Source: Shewanella algidipiscicola
GTDB taxonomy: Bacteria; Pseudomonadota; Gammaproteobacteria; Enterobacterales; Shewanellaceae
Direction: 5' to 3'
Assembly (NCBI RefSeq): GCF_003605125.1
Contig: NZ_QPQT01000010.1
Coordinates: forward strand, 1 to 64,000
DNA length: 64,000 nucleotides
Positions 1 to 8,011 of the stretch are shown piece after piece. Below the pieces are notes generated by a model. That model made no database searches. It worked only from the letters and a program-made list of their open reading frames with translations, and was not told where the DNA came from. Numbering within the stretch: position 1 is the stretch's first letter; each line of letters starts with the position of its first letter. A program made the translations under genes and the position numbers.

Positions 1-345
1 CTCCCCAGTTGCCATTTTGACGAGTTTTCTCATTTATGATGCCTATCATGGGCGGCATAGGAGTAATCTGCAAATAATGGTGCTATGTTATTGATTAACT
101 ATGGGTGGCTAACTGCTTGATTTTAGCCGCTTCCCACTTCTGTACTAGGCCTGTCAGTCAGGTCAATTTGTGATGCCTTAAATTCTGCCTTTTTGTTTTC
201 TTTTCATCAATTCAAACTTATCTGATGCTCCCCAGTTGCCATTTTGACGAGTTTTCTCATTTATGATGCCTATCATGGGCGGCATAGGAGTAATCTGCAA
301 ATAATGGTGCTATGTTATTAATTAACTATGGGTGGCTAACTGCTT
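1..345. repeat. 118-bp direct repeat, two copies
   Basis: Bases 1-118 recur at 228-345 with a single difference (G at 93, A at 320). The copies are separated by 109 bp of unrelated sequence, and the first may extend beyond the left edge. Each copy has imperfect inverted ends: CAGTTGCCA near the left end faces TGGCTAACTG at the right end, with one unpaired base. The left ends carry GTT and the right ends AAC, the reverse of an attC site. I see no ORF inside. It could be a non-coding cassette duplication or a small palindromic element next to the integron array. Confidence 0.8.
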
Positions 346-439
346 TTATCCCCCACGCCGCAGGGGGCTCACATCAGCCCCAAGGGCATGGAATATGAAC
401 TCACGGATTGAGTAGCGATAACCTCCTCTCTCCGAAAGT

Positions 440-490
440 AAAGAACAAGCCGTTACACGAGACCTTCGGCTCGTGAACTAGATCGTTAGC
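440..490 (+). other. Possible short attC-like recombination site
   Basis: The segment folds as GTT(A)CACGAG against CTCGTGAAC around a short loop, with one extra-helical A, and ends in GTTAGC at 485-490. The following cassette's attC ends in the same GTTAGC at 1368-1373. The layout (AAC, GTT, loop, AAC, GTT) is that of an attC site, but the left outer box is only a partial match. An alternative left box GCTAAC lies at 334-339. If real, it marks the left edge of the KilA-N cassette. Confidence 0.45.
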
Positions 491-510
491 TCTACGAAAA
501 AGGAGAATCT

Positions 511-1257
511 ATGCAACAACTAGCGCTTATTCCACGCGTTGAAGAAGGAAGCATCATTCCGCAAAGAATTGGTGATGGCTATATAAGTGCAACGGCGCTA
601 TGTCAGTCCGTAGGTAAGCGTTATTCTGATTATCGAGCATTAAAATCAACAAATGATTTCATAGCTGAGCTAGTAAATCAGACAGGGCTGCAGGAAGCAC
701 AACTCATTCATGTTATTAGCGGTGGTAATCCAGGCTTACAGGGAACATGGGTTCATCCCTACCTTGCTATTAACTTGGCTCAGTGGCTATCGCCTAAGTT
801 CGCGGTAAAAGTCTCTCAGTGGGTTGTAGAATGGCAACAAGGGTACGCCAAGGCAGTCATGCCCGTGCATATCGCAAGGTATATGCAAAACCGCGCGAAA
901 GTTCCCTACACTCATTTCTCTATGCTTAATGAGCTTACTCTTAATCTGATTGCCCCATTGGAGCAGGCAGGGTACACCCTTCCTCAAGAGATGGTTCCTG
1001 ATATTTCTGAAGGAAGATTATTTTGCAAATGGCTCAGAGAATCCAGAGGTATAGAGCCGAACGAATTTCCTACATATCCTCATGAATACCCCGATGGGCG
1101 AGTTGTGCAAGCAAAACTTTACCCTATTGAGCTATATGAGGATTTTAGACGGCATTTTAATGAGGTCTGGCTTCAGCAACATGCACCAAGATACTTTGGG
1201 CAGAGAGATCAACAAGCGTTGACATTCGTCACTACTCTATTGTTGCCGTCTGCATGA
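511..1257 (+). CDS. KilA-N domain protein, integron cassette gene
   Basis: This 248-residue protein carries a KilA-N domain at about residues 12-112 (GDGYISATALCQ near its start, then a G-x-WVHPYLAINLAQW stretch). The fold is a DNA-binding module known from phages, large DNA viruses and bacterial accessory genes. The C-terminal half (about 115-248) has no motif I recognise. An AAGGAG ribosome site precedes the ATG. The stop codon sits directly against the attC site that begins at 1259, which is the compact gene-plus-attC arrangement of a mobile cassette. Its role is unknown. Phage-derived regulation or defence is possible, but nothing in the sequence shows it. Confidence 0.8.
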   Translation: MQQLALIPRVEEGSIIPQRIGDGYISATALCQSVGKRYSDYRALKSTNDFIAELVNQTGLQEAQLIHVISGGNPGLQGTWVHPYLAINLAQWLSPKFAVKVSQWVVEWQQGYAKAVMPVHIARYMQNRAKVPYTHFSMLNELTLNLIAPLEQAGYTLPQEMVPDISEGRLFCKWLRESRGIEPNEFPTYPHEYPDGRVVQAKLYPIELYEDFRRHFNEVWLQQHAPRYFGQRDQQALTFVTTLLLPSA

Positions 1258-1258
1258 A

Positions 1259-1373
1259 GCTAACAATCCAATGCATGCGGAGCCAGCTACGGTGCGCAAT
1301 TTTTGTGGTGTCGCTTCGCTCTTTTACCACAAAAATTGCTCCTCTCCGCCGGCCCGGTGATTGGGGCGTTAGC
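1259..1373 (+). other. attC site of the KilA-N cassette
   Basis: The site runs from GCTAAC (1259-1264) to GTTAGC (1368-1373), two complementary outer boxes. Inside is a perfect 14-bp inverted repeat (GCAATTTTTGTGGT against ACCACAAAAATTGC) around a GTCGCTTCGCTCTTTT loop. Length (115 bp), box sequence and position right after the stop codon fit an integron attC recombination site. Strand exchange would fall within GTTAGC. Confidence 0.88.
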
Positions 1374-1412
1374 AATCAACATCTCATCATCATTAAGGAA
1401 TTTATTTAGTAG

Positions 1413-2387
1413 ATGAATGAACCAATAATAAAAGACCATCCAGGGAGAAAAGCATGCAAAAAGATAGTTTCCTTTTGTGAGTCATGGCTTATAAAGCATA
1501 TTGTAAGACCTATATTTTTCTTGTTGCCGCCAAGCCTGTTAACAATGATTGCAGTAAGAAAAGGTATGCAAGCAGAGGTTGTACAATATGCTGGTCAAAC
1601 GGTGGGTGAATTCCTTAATAATTCAGCATTACTTATTATTTTTTGTACCTATATTTATGTTGTATTAATGAAGGCTATGTATGCAGGCATTAAGAACTAT
1701 GCGAAACCGGCAAAAGAATTAGAGGTTGGCGATTTATTTGCTTTATTAAAAGCTATCGATATTGTAGTTGGAGATAAAACCAAACGTGTAACCTCAGAGG
1801 TTAAGAGAGTTATCAATAGTAATAATGTAATTAACGAGCTAAATTTTTTACAGTCGACACGACCAGATCAGCAGATACCATTACTGATTGCTGGGCTAAG
1901 AAGTGTTTTTGAATATATGGATAAAGAAAAAACAGTATATCGTGTTGGCCTTCTACGCATCGAAAATGACAAGCCTGTTGACTGGTTTTCTTTTGATCCT
2001 GCATCATTGCCACCAAGAACAGAAGCACAAACATTAAGTGCTCCATCGAGCACCGTATCACAATGCATTAAAAATAAGTCATTGGTTATTGTTGAGGATA
2101 TCCAAAAGGAACTCAATAAAAGAACTAAAAAAGAAAGACGATATATTAAAGGTAATACTCAAAAAACCGATGAAGGTTCGCAGCTATGCTACCCTTTGAT
2201 ACATCCAGCTACAGGAAAGGTTGAGTATGTTTTTACTATTGCAGGTAATCGCTCTGGCTGCTTGATTGAAAAGTACTCAGAATTATATGCTTGGGTAATA
2301 CGACATTTTTCTGTTCGTATTTCGTTGGAGCACTGCCTACTTATTGTTAAGGAGAAGGCCGATGAGTCAACCAAAGAAGCAGCCTGA
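1413..2387 (+). CDS. Membrane protein with C-terminal GAF-like domain, cassette gene
   Basis: This is a 324-residue protein that I do not recognise by name. Two hydrophobic segments are visible at about residues 30-50 and 71-92, followed by a soluble region. From about 165 onward the pattern (YRVGLLRI, then LVIVEDI, then SQLCYPLIHPATGKVEYVFTIAG) resembles a GAF-type ligand-sensing fold. It is the first gene of the second cassette, 39 bp after the GTTAGC of the preceding attC. The small downstream gene overlaps its 3' end by 26 bp, so the two are probably translationally coupled. Low-GC codon use differs from the core genes to the right and fits a captured gene. A sensor-effector or defence function is speculation. 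Confidence 0.7.
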   Translation: MNEPIIKDHPGRKACKKIVSFCESWLIKHIVRPIFFLLPPSLLTMIAVRKGMQAEVVQYAGQTVGEFLNNSALLIIFCTYIYVVLMKAMYAGIKNYAKPAKELEVGDLFALLKAIDIVVGDKTKRVTSEVKRVINSNNVINELNFLQSTRPDQQIPLLIAGLRSVFEYMDKEKTVYRVGLLRIENDKPVDWFSFDPASLPPRTEAQTLSAPSSTVSQCIKNKSLVIVEDIQKELNKRTKKERRYIKGNTQKTDEGSQLCYPLIHPATGKVEYVFTIAGNRSGCLIEKYSELYAWVIRHFSVRISLEHCLLIVKEKADESTKEAA

Positions 2388-2529
2388 AAACAACGACGTA
2401 AAAGTTAAGTTTTCAGTAGATGCTACATCTAAAGAAGCTGCTAAAAAACTGGAATCTGAAAACTTCAAAAATAGCGTTGAGGAAGAGCTCGAATCAATCG
2501 CTAAAAAAAGTAAACATTCGAGCAATTGA
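2362..2529 (+). CDS. Small charged protein, second gene of the cassette
   Basis: This 55-residue protein is rich in Lys, Glu and Ser and has no hydrophobic segment. It probably forms a helix with runs of acidic and basic residues (KEAAKKLESENFKNSVEEEL). I chose the ATG at 2362 because AAGGAGAAGG lies just upstream. A longer reading from 2344 would need a TTG and has no better ribosome site. It overlaps the preceding membrane gene by 26 bp, so the proteins are likely made together. The stop is followed directly by the remnant left box of an attC site (TTGCTA). No family recognised; a partner or inhibitor of the upstream protein is possible. Confidence 0.65.
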   Translation: MSQPKKQPENNDVKVKFSVDATSKEAAKKLESENFKNSVEEELESIAKKSKHSSN

Positions 2530-2535
2530 TTGCTA

Positions 2536-3265
2536 ATCGGGTAGCCGGAGGTATCTAGCCTCCAGCCCCCACACCACCCTGCATGCGGCTCCGCACACGA
2601 CTAAATGGATTTAGGAGGTAGGGCGAAGCAGGATGCCAGAGCCGAGGGCGGTTCATTTAGAGCGCCTAACCTGTTTTCTGGTTCGGATAGTGAACCGCGA
2701 TCCATCCATCTCTCAGTGAATACAATCCTGCTTTCTTAAGATACTCATTACTCAGCGCTTGCTGTATTCCTGGTGTTTTCGAGCTCCGCCATGGACCTTT
2801 ACTTGTGATCCCACAAGCAACGGCTGCTTGGATCCTGACGCCTCGTTTAAGTAAATTCTGCACCTTAGTCCGTGGTTTTCGCCACTGACGCCAGTAGCAC
2901 ATCCGTACTGGACGACGGATCCAATGGTCTAAATCGACACACCCTTGGTAAGCGTTGGCTATGCCAAAGTAATTGATCCAGCCTTGCATGTATTGACGCA
3001 TTTTAAACAGCTGATAACTCATACTCACGCCCCAATTTCGGTTCGTTAGTCGCCTCATCTTTTGTTTGAAAATGTGTAATGTTTTAGCATGCCACTGGAT
3101 CTTTCCGCGGTTAAAGGTAAAACCAAGGAACTTGCTTTGGCCTACCTTAACCACTTGGCTTTTCTGCTCATTAACGGCCAGTTTTAGCTTAGTGGCAAGG
3201 TATTGAGTAATACTCTTGAGTACCCGTGCACCTGCTACAGGCAATTGATAAACCATAAAGTCATG
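2536..3265 (-). mobile_element. Truncated group II intron in an attC site
   Basis: On the minus strand the right-hand part is a group II intron reverse transcriptase C-terminus. After it come typical 3' intron sequences (AGCCGCATGC, GGGTGGTGTGGG, a GGAGG/CCTCC domain VI-like hairpin, then CTACCCGAT). The next bases, TAGCAATC, are the complement of the left attC box of the upstream two-gene cassette. In the intact attC at 1259 the same strand reads TTGTTAGC. The intron therefore sits at TTGT|TAGC, the target known for group IIC-attC introns. The 5' part of the intron and most of its protein are missing, so it is a relic. Confidence 0.75.
2666..3265 (-). pseudogene. Group II intron reverse transcriptase/maturase, C-terminal fragment
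   Basis: About 196 codons remain. They cover the region after the reverse-transcriptase active site, the GIIM maturase domain (FLGFTF, then YLRGW-like YMQGWINYF, then LDHWIRRPVRMCYWRQWRKP) and a C-terminal GPWRSSKTPGIQQAL / GLYSLRDGW tail. Reading back past the first ATG gives D-F just before MVYQLP, the position where a full enzyme has its YADD catalytic motif, and then an in-frame stop. The fingers and palm are lost, so no active enzyme can be made. The break falls close to the yjjW gene and may mark the right edge of the mobile region. Confidence 0.85.
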
Positions 3266-3352
3266 GTTTCAAATATCCTTTTAAATACCAAAGTCAGCTT
3301 GACGCTCAACAATTAAAGATGGGCGATTGACGCTATAAGCTCAAAAATCACC

Positions 3353-4399
3353 TTACAAATACACACTGGGCAAAACCAAATGCTTCACACCTCGCTGCGA
3401 CAGCTGTGTGGCGAGCTGCTGGATATCGGCTTCGTGGCAGTTTGGCCAATGTGCCGCCTCGCCCGTAACGCCATGATGATGAAAGGCATTGAGTTTGATG
3501 CGCACCGACTCGGGTAGCTGGTTAAGGTAGTGGGACAGGGCAGCTATCTCGTGGTCGAAATCGCTAATGCCGGGAATATGCAGTAGGCGCACTTCGTACA
3601 ACTTATTATGTTGGGCTAATAGGGTCAGTGACTGGAAAACCCTGTGGTTATCGCGTCCGGTGATGTAGTTGTGGGTCTCTTGCTGCCACGCTTTTAAATC
3701 GACCATAGCGCCGTCGAGATAGGGCAATAGTTTGTGCCAACCTGTGTGATTTAGGCTGCCGTTGGTGTCGAGCATACAGCTGAGGTGGCTAAGTTGCGGG
3801 CTGGCTTTTATCGCCTTAAATAACGCGATAACAAATGGCAGCTGTAAGCTGGCTTCGCCGCCGCTAACCGTGATGCCGTTGATAAAGGGTAGGTTAATGC
3901 GGATCTGCGCCAGTAACTGACCGACACTGTATTGCTGGGTTTTCGGGTTAGATTGTTTACTGCAGGCTGACAAACACGCATCACACTGGTTGCAGCGTTG
4001 GCTATCCCACACAATACGTGGTTTCACGCCGCTGCTATCTAAGGTGAGCGCCGCCTGTGGGCAGGCGGGAATGCAGTCGCCGCAATGATCGCAGGGCGTG
4101 ATGGTGTGAGGATTATGACAGTTCTTACAGCTGTAATTACACCCCTGCAAAAAGATCACCAGTCGACTGCCCGGCCCGTCGACACAGGAGAAAGGCAAGA
4201 TCTGGCTGACATTGGCCAATGGACTTGCCGATGATCGATGTACATTAGCTTCACGCTCTGTGGTTTTTCTGTCTGCTACTTTATCCACGGCTACCTTACT
4301 CATAACAGCTTTACTCACTGCCATTTTACTTACAGCGACTTCATCCACGGCTATCTTACTCACAACAGCTTTACTCACTGTAGCTGGGCGTGAGTTCAA
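3353..4399 (-). CDS. yjjW: YjjW-type glycyl-radical enzyme activase (radical SAM)
   Basis: This is a radical-SAM activating enzyme that installs the glycyl radical on its partner, YjjI. The radical-SAM motif CNYSCKNC is at residues 87-94, followed by two ferredoxin-like clusters (CDHCGDC...CP near 103-113 and CNQCDAC...CS near 136-146), the architecture of GRE activases with extra Fe-S clusters. The core starts near residue 64 (VSQILPFSCVDGPG). The first ~60 residues are an unusual extension containing two copies of a 20-residue Val/Ala/Ser/Lys repeat encoded by a 60-bp tandem repeat. The annotated start is a TTG without a clear ribosome site and overlaps yjjI by 29 bp. The true start could lie downstream (ATG or TTG codons down to about 4219). 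Confidence 0.87.
   Translation of the reverse strand: MNSRPATVSKAVVSKIAVDEVAVSKMAVSKAVMSKVAVDKVADRKTTEREANVHRSSASPLANVSQILPFSCVDGPGSRLVIFLQGCNYSCKNCHNPHTITPCDHCGDCIPACPQAALTLDSSGVKPRIVWDSQRCNQCDACLSACSKQSNPKTQQYSVGQLLAQIRINLPFINGITVSGGEASLQLPFVIALFKAIKASPQLSHLSCMLDTNGSLNHTGWHKLLPYLDGAMVDLKAWQQETHNYITGRDNHRVFQSLTLLAQHNKLYEVRLLHIPGISDFDHEIAALSHYLNQLPESVRIKLNAFHHHGVTGEAAHWPNCHEADIQQLATQLSQRGVKHLVLPSVYL
4261..4380 (-). repeat. 60-bp tandem repeat in the 5' end of yjjW
   Basis: Bases 4261-4320 and 4321-4380 are two adjacent 60-bp units. Their right halves are nearly identical (TCATCCACGGCTATCTTACT-type sequence) and the left halves are diverged. In the yjjW frame they encode AVSKAV(V/M)SK(I/V)AVD(E/K)VA-like 20-residue units. 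Because 60 is a multiple of three, copy-number change would keep the frame. Confidence 0.8.
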
Positions 4400-5924
4400 G
4401 GGCGGCCACTCTCGGCTGACGCTTGAGTATGCCGGTATTCTGCGCTGCTTCGGCGCCTAGCCCTGTGGTGTTAGTGCGCGAGCCTTGCTGTTTAAAGGCG
4501 GCGATATCCGAGAGTTTTATCATGTAGCCGGTAACGCGAATTAAGTCGTTAGAGGCAACATTGGCGCTAAACTCACGAAAGCCTAAGTTGAATGCACCCT
4601 TGCAGAGTTGCAGCATGGCCTCTGGGTTTTGCTTCACGGTAGCATCTATGGTGAGAATATCGCTTATCCCTGAGGTGTAATATTGATGGTGCGGCGCTAA
4701 CGCTTGAATATGTGCCACGGGATTGGGCTCGGTGCCATAGGGAATACGTACGCCGGGGGTGACATCCACATCGAGGCTGATACCGCTTTGCGAATGCAGT
4801 AGGGCGCGATCGTTATAACCGTAAGTCACGGGCGTCGATTTAACTATGGCATCTAAGGCTTTCGATATCCGGTAGCCCAGCTGGTTGGCGCCGTCGTGAT
4901 GGCCGTAATGTTTACTGGGTTTGTCGCTCATCTGCTCAGATATGGGCGCATTGCCAAGCAGGATATCCACCGCCTCGGCCATGCCGTAAATGCCAAACAT
5001 GGGGGCGAAACGCGACGGCTCAATAAGTCCCTCTTTTACCAAGAAGCTGTCGAAAAAATGCGACTCTTGATGGAGGAATTTAGCCCGTGCTTCGATGAGC
5101 TCATAGGCGAGGGCACAGTAGGTTGGCAGAGTATGTTCAAAGAAGGCATCAATGCTACTTGCCTGACTGGCCACCTGTTTTAGATTAATCCGGACCAAGG
5201 TATTGGCGCCGCCGGCGAGTGGCAGCGCGTTATAACAGCTGACAATGCCGAACCCTTTAGCGTCAAAGGCGCTGGCGTGCAGTGGGTAGTTGGCGATGTG
5301 GGGCTTATTACATTCACAAATATTGCTAGCTGCCATCAACAGCAGGTCATCGGGCGTGGTGGCCGGGTCGTACATAAAGGTCAAGTTAGGCACGACCTGT
5401 TTAAGCTCGGCATCGATTTTAAGCAGGGTGCGGCAAACGATATTATCGCTTGGGCCGATATTAACGTGCACAAAGGCGTCGGGCAGGGTGCGATCGAGCA
5501 TGATCCACACGTTTTTCAGCTTGCGATATAAGGTTTGTTCATCAACGCCGTCAACGTAGGGCATGAGGAGTTCATCTAGCTGACCCAGATACACAGGCAT
5601 ATTAGTGACCGATGGCACATGATGATAGAGGATGATCAATGCGTTGATCGCTTCATCTAAATCTGTCGCGGCGGCGAGCTCTAAGTGGGCGGAGCCTTGG
5701 CGCAGAAATTTCGCATAATCGGGCAGCACATAGCGTGGTTTAAAGGGGGCGTGGCCTTCAAACATGTCGCAAATAATCCCCGCTTGCATGGCCGCGGTTA
5801 CGGCATCGGACACAGCGACATAGGGCAAACTCGCTTCAGCCTCTAAGGCCAGATAGTTCGATTTTTGCTTGGGAGAGAGATGAGGGTCGCTAACTATGCT
5901 TGCCAGTGTATTGAGTAGGGTCAT
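4371..5924 (-). CDS. yjjI: YjjI family glycyl-radical enzyme
   Basis: This 517-residue protein belongs to the YjjI (DUF3029) group of glycyl-radical enzymes, whose substrate is not established. The radical site is the RVTGYM motif with Gly about residue 466, some 50 residues from the C-terminus as usual in this superfamily. A Cys-rich NICECN segment in the middle could supply the thiyl cysteine. The activase gene yjjW follows on the same strand and overlaps the 3' end, so the pair forms one operon. Such enzymes work only without oxygen, which fits the other anaerobic pathways in the window. Confidence 0.9.
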   Translation of the reverse strand: MTLLNTLASIVSDPHLSPKQKSNYLALEAEASLPYVAVSDAVTAAMQAGIICDMFEGHAPFKPRYVLPDYAKFLRQGSAHLELAAATDLDEAINALIILYHHVPSVTNMPVYLGQLDELLMPYVDGVDEQTLYRKLKNVWIMLDRTLPDAFVHVNIGPSDNIVCRTLLKIDAELKQVVPNLTFMYDPATTPDDLLLMAASNICECNKPHIANYPLHASAFDAKGFGIVSCYNALPLAGGANTLVRINLKQVASQASSIDAFFEHTLPTYCALAYELIEARAKFLHQESHFFDSFLVKEGLIEPSRFAPMFGIYGMAEAVDILLGNAPISEQMSDKPSKHYGHHDGANQLGYRISKALDAIVKSTPVTYGYNDRALLHSQSGISLDVDVTPGVRIPYGTEPNPVAHIQALAPHHQYYTSGISDILTIDATVKQNPEAMLQLCKGAFNLGFREFSANVASNDLIRVTGYMIKLSDIAAFKQQGSRTNTTGLGAEAAQNTGILKRQPRVAALELTPSYSE

Positions 5925-6104
5925 GATAGGTATCCACAGAAAGAGTATGGATATAATTTACGTGGTTCGCGTTTGGGCTAACAGTGAAAAACCGCTAATG
6001 GATCGTTTCCAATCTGGAAATCCGCAGGGTGATATCTTAGTTTTTATTGAAGGTGAGATCTCGATTGGCGCTGTGAGTTTGCAGGTAGGGCTTGATAACA
6101 ACCA

Positions 6105-6136
6105 GGCCAAATCCCCCAAGATGAAAGGATTTGGCC
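6105..6136 (-). terminator. Inverted repeat after aldB
   Basis: GGCCAAATCC and GGATTTGGCC form a perfect 10-bp stem with a 12-base loop, 15 bp beyond the aldB stop. No run of T follows on the minus strand, so a Rho-independent terminator is only a possibility. The rest of 5925-6150 shows nothing else. Confidence 0.45.
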
Positions 6137-6150
6137 ATGGCTGAGTGAGA

Positions 6151-7671
6151 TTAGAAGAAACCTAATGGGCTGGTCGAGTAGCTAACCAGCATGTTTTTGG
6201 TGTTTTGGTAGTGGGCTAGCATCATCTTATGGTTTTCTCGGCCGATGCCCGACTGCTTGTAACCACCAAAGGCCGCATGGGCTGGGTAGGCGTGGTAGCA
6301 GTTTATCCATACACGGCCAGCCTGTATGCCACGGCCCATACGTTGGGCGCGATTCATATCGCGGGTCCATACGCCGGCGCCTAAGCCAAACTGCGTATCA
6401 TTGGCGATAGCCAGTGCCTCTGCTTCATCTTTAAAGGTGGTCATTGAAATAACCGGGCCAAAGATCTCCTCTTGGAACACGCGCATATTGTTGGTGCCTT
6501 TGAGGATGGTTGGATTAATATAAAAACCACTGCTCTGCTCACCGCTGAGCTGGCAAAGTTCACCGCCGATAATCACTTCGGCGCCTTCGTTGCGGCCGAT
6601 GTCGATGTAGCTCAGAATTTTATCGAACTGCTCTTTAGAAGCTTGTGCGCCCACTTGGGTGTCGGTATCGAGTGGGTTGCCCTGCTTGATGGTTTTAGCT
6701 CGGGCGATAACCCGCTCGATAAACTTATCGTAAATCGATTCGGCCACCAATACCCGCGATGGACAGGTGCAGACTTCGCCTTGGTTAAAGAAGGCCAGTA
6801 ACATGCCCTCGATCGCCTTATCTAGGTATTCATCTTCATGATCCATCACATCGGCAAAGAAGATGTTAGGTGATTTACCACCTAGCTCTACTGTCGATGG
6901 GATTAAGGATTCGGCGGCGCATTTTAAGATGTGGTGGCCTATTTGGGTCGAACCGGTAAAGGCCAATTTTGCAATGCGTGAGCTGGTGGCGAGTGCTTGG
7001 CCCGCTTCTTTACCAAAACCGTTAACTACGTTGAGCACACCTGCGGGAAGCAGATCTTCAATCAGCTCAAGCATCACTAAGATAGAGGCAGGTGTCTGCT
7101 CTGCAGGCTTAAGGACGATGCAGTTACCGGCGGCGAGTGCGGGGGCGATTTTCCATGCGGCCATCAGTAGGGGGAAGTTCCAAGGAATAATTTGCCCGAC
7201 CACACCTAATGGCTCAGGAAAGTGGTAGGCAACCATGTTGTTATCAATGTCGGCCGCACTGCCTTCTTGGGCGCGAATACAGCCAGCAAAGTAGCGAAAG
7301 TGATCAACAAACAGCGGCAGATCGGCGTTCAGGGTTTCGCGCACCGCCTTACCGTTTTCCCAGGTTTCGGCTACCGCAAGGTATTCGATATTTTGCTCGA
7401 CGCGATCGGCAATGCGCAGTAATACGTTTGAGCGTTCGGTCGCCGAGGTTTTGCCCCAAGCGTCTTTGGCGGCATGGGCGGCGTCGAGCGCTAATTCAAT
7501 ATCTCTTGCATCTGAGCGCGGCACTTGGCAAAACGCTTGGCCATCAACTGGCGAGCTGTTAGTAAAATATTCACCGCCGACAGGTGCGACCCATTTACCA
7601 CCGATAAAGTTATCGTACTGGCTTTTGAATGTGACGAGTGAGTCGGCGCTACCAGGTTTTGTATAAATCAT
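6151..7671 (-). CDS. aldB: AldB-type aldehyde dehydrogenase
   Basis: This 506-residue NAD(P)-dependent aldehyde dehydrogenase has the length and sequence pattern of E. coli AldB and Pseudomonas ExaC (for example YDNFIGG near 20, [35 protein letters not shown], ending SPLGFF). The catalytic Cys lies in EVCTCPSR and the general-base Glu in VELGG. The expected role is oxidation of acetaldehyde and other short aldehydes in the cytoplasm. It is divergent from the AcoR-like activator gene, a common pairing for alcohol or acetoin-type aldehyde metabolism. A role on 3-carbon aldehydes is possible given the DMSP genes downstream, but is inference. Confidence 0.93.
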   Translation of the reverse strand: MIYTKPGSADSLVTFKSQYDNFIGGKWVAPVGGEYFTNSSPVDGQAFCQVPRSDARDIELALDAAHAAKDAWGKTSATERSNVLLRIADRVEQNIEYLAVAETWENGKAVRETLNADLPLFVDHFRYFAGCIRAQEGSAADIDNNMVAYHFPEPLGVVGQIIPWNFPLLMAAWKIAPALAAGNCIVLKPAEQTPASILVMLELIEDLLPAGVLNVVNGFGKEAGQALATSSRIAKLAFTGSTQIGHHILKCAAESLIPSTVELGGKSPNIFFADVMDHEDEYLDKAIEGMLLAFFNQGEVCTCPSRVLVAESIYDKFIERVIARAKTIKQGNPLDTDTQVGAQASKEQFDKILSYIDIGRNEGAEVIIGGELCQLSGEQSSGFYINPTILKGTNNMRVFQEEIFGPVISMTTFKDEAEALAIANDTQFGLGAGVWTRDMNRAQRMGRGIQAGRVWINCYHAYPAHAAFGGYKQSGIGRENHKMMLAHYQNTKNMLVSYSTSPLGFF

Positions 7672-7839
7672 GCTGCTTCCTTGTATTGGTTTGAGTATTG
7701 GTTTGAGTCTTATTTCGTGCCGCCATCTTGTGCGCGGTTGTTATAGCGAGCGACTGACTTATTGCTCGATAAAACAGGGCTAAGCAGGTACTTGCCTGAC
7801 GCTTGTGTGTCACTTACCTGCCTCTATTACATAGATCAC

Positions 7840-7955
7840 GTTACAAGGTGCGCGCCAAACTGGCAGGAGTTGTGTTGATTGTTTTGTAACAGTATGATGA
7901 AAAGCTAATTTTTGATGTCTGAATGTGCGAGTTCCAGTAATAGGTAGCACTGGAA
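7840..7955. promoter_or_regulatory. Inverted repeats between aldB and the activator gene
   Basis: Two spaced inverted repeats lie in the divergent intergenic region (7672-8011): GTTACAA at 7840-7846 facing TTGTAAC at 7884-7890, and TTCCAGT at 7932-7938 facing ACTGGAA at 7949-7955. Either could be an upstream site for the adjacent activator. I could not find a sigma-54 promoter with the correct 10-base spacing for aldB. Confidence 0.35.
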
Positions 7956-8011
7956 GGGTAGTCGCACTGTGACATAAGTGCACATCTGCTGTGCCAAAAT
8001 GGAACACTGTT

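Noticed and set aside
1..118. Reading the 118-bp repeat as an attC site
   Set aside because: Its outer boxes run GTT...AAC, opposite to the AAC...GTT order of attC, and the inner arms do not pair well.
3257..3352. Possible remnant of the second cassette's attC right half
   Set aside because: I found no GTTAGC or matching arm in this stretch; it seems to have been lost in the deletion.
7968..7984. CRP-like site TGTGA...GCACA before the AcoR-like gene
   Set aside because: The half-sites are separated by seven bases, not six, and one half is imperfect.
7672..7990. Sigma-54 promoter for aldB
   Set aside because: The closest GG...GC pair near 7784-7798 has the wrong spacing by one base, so I do not annotate it.
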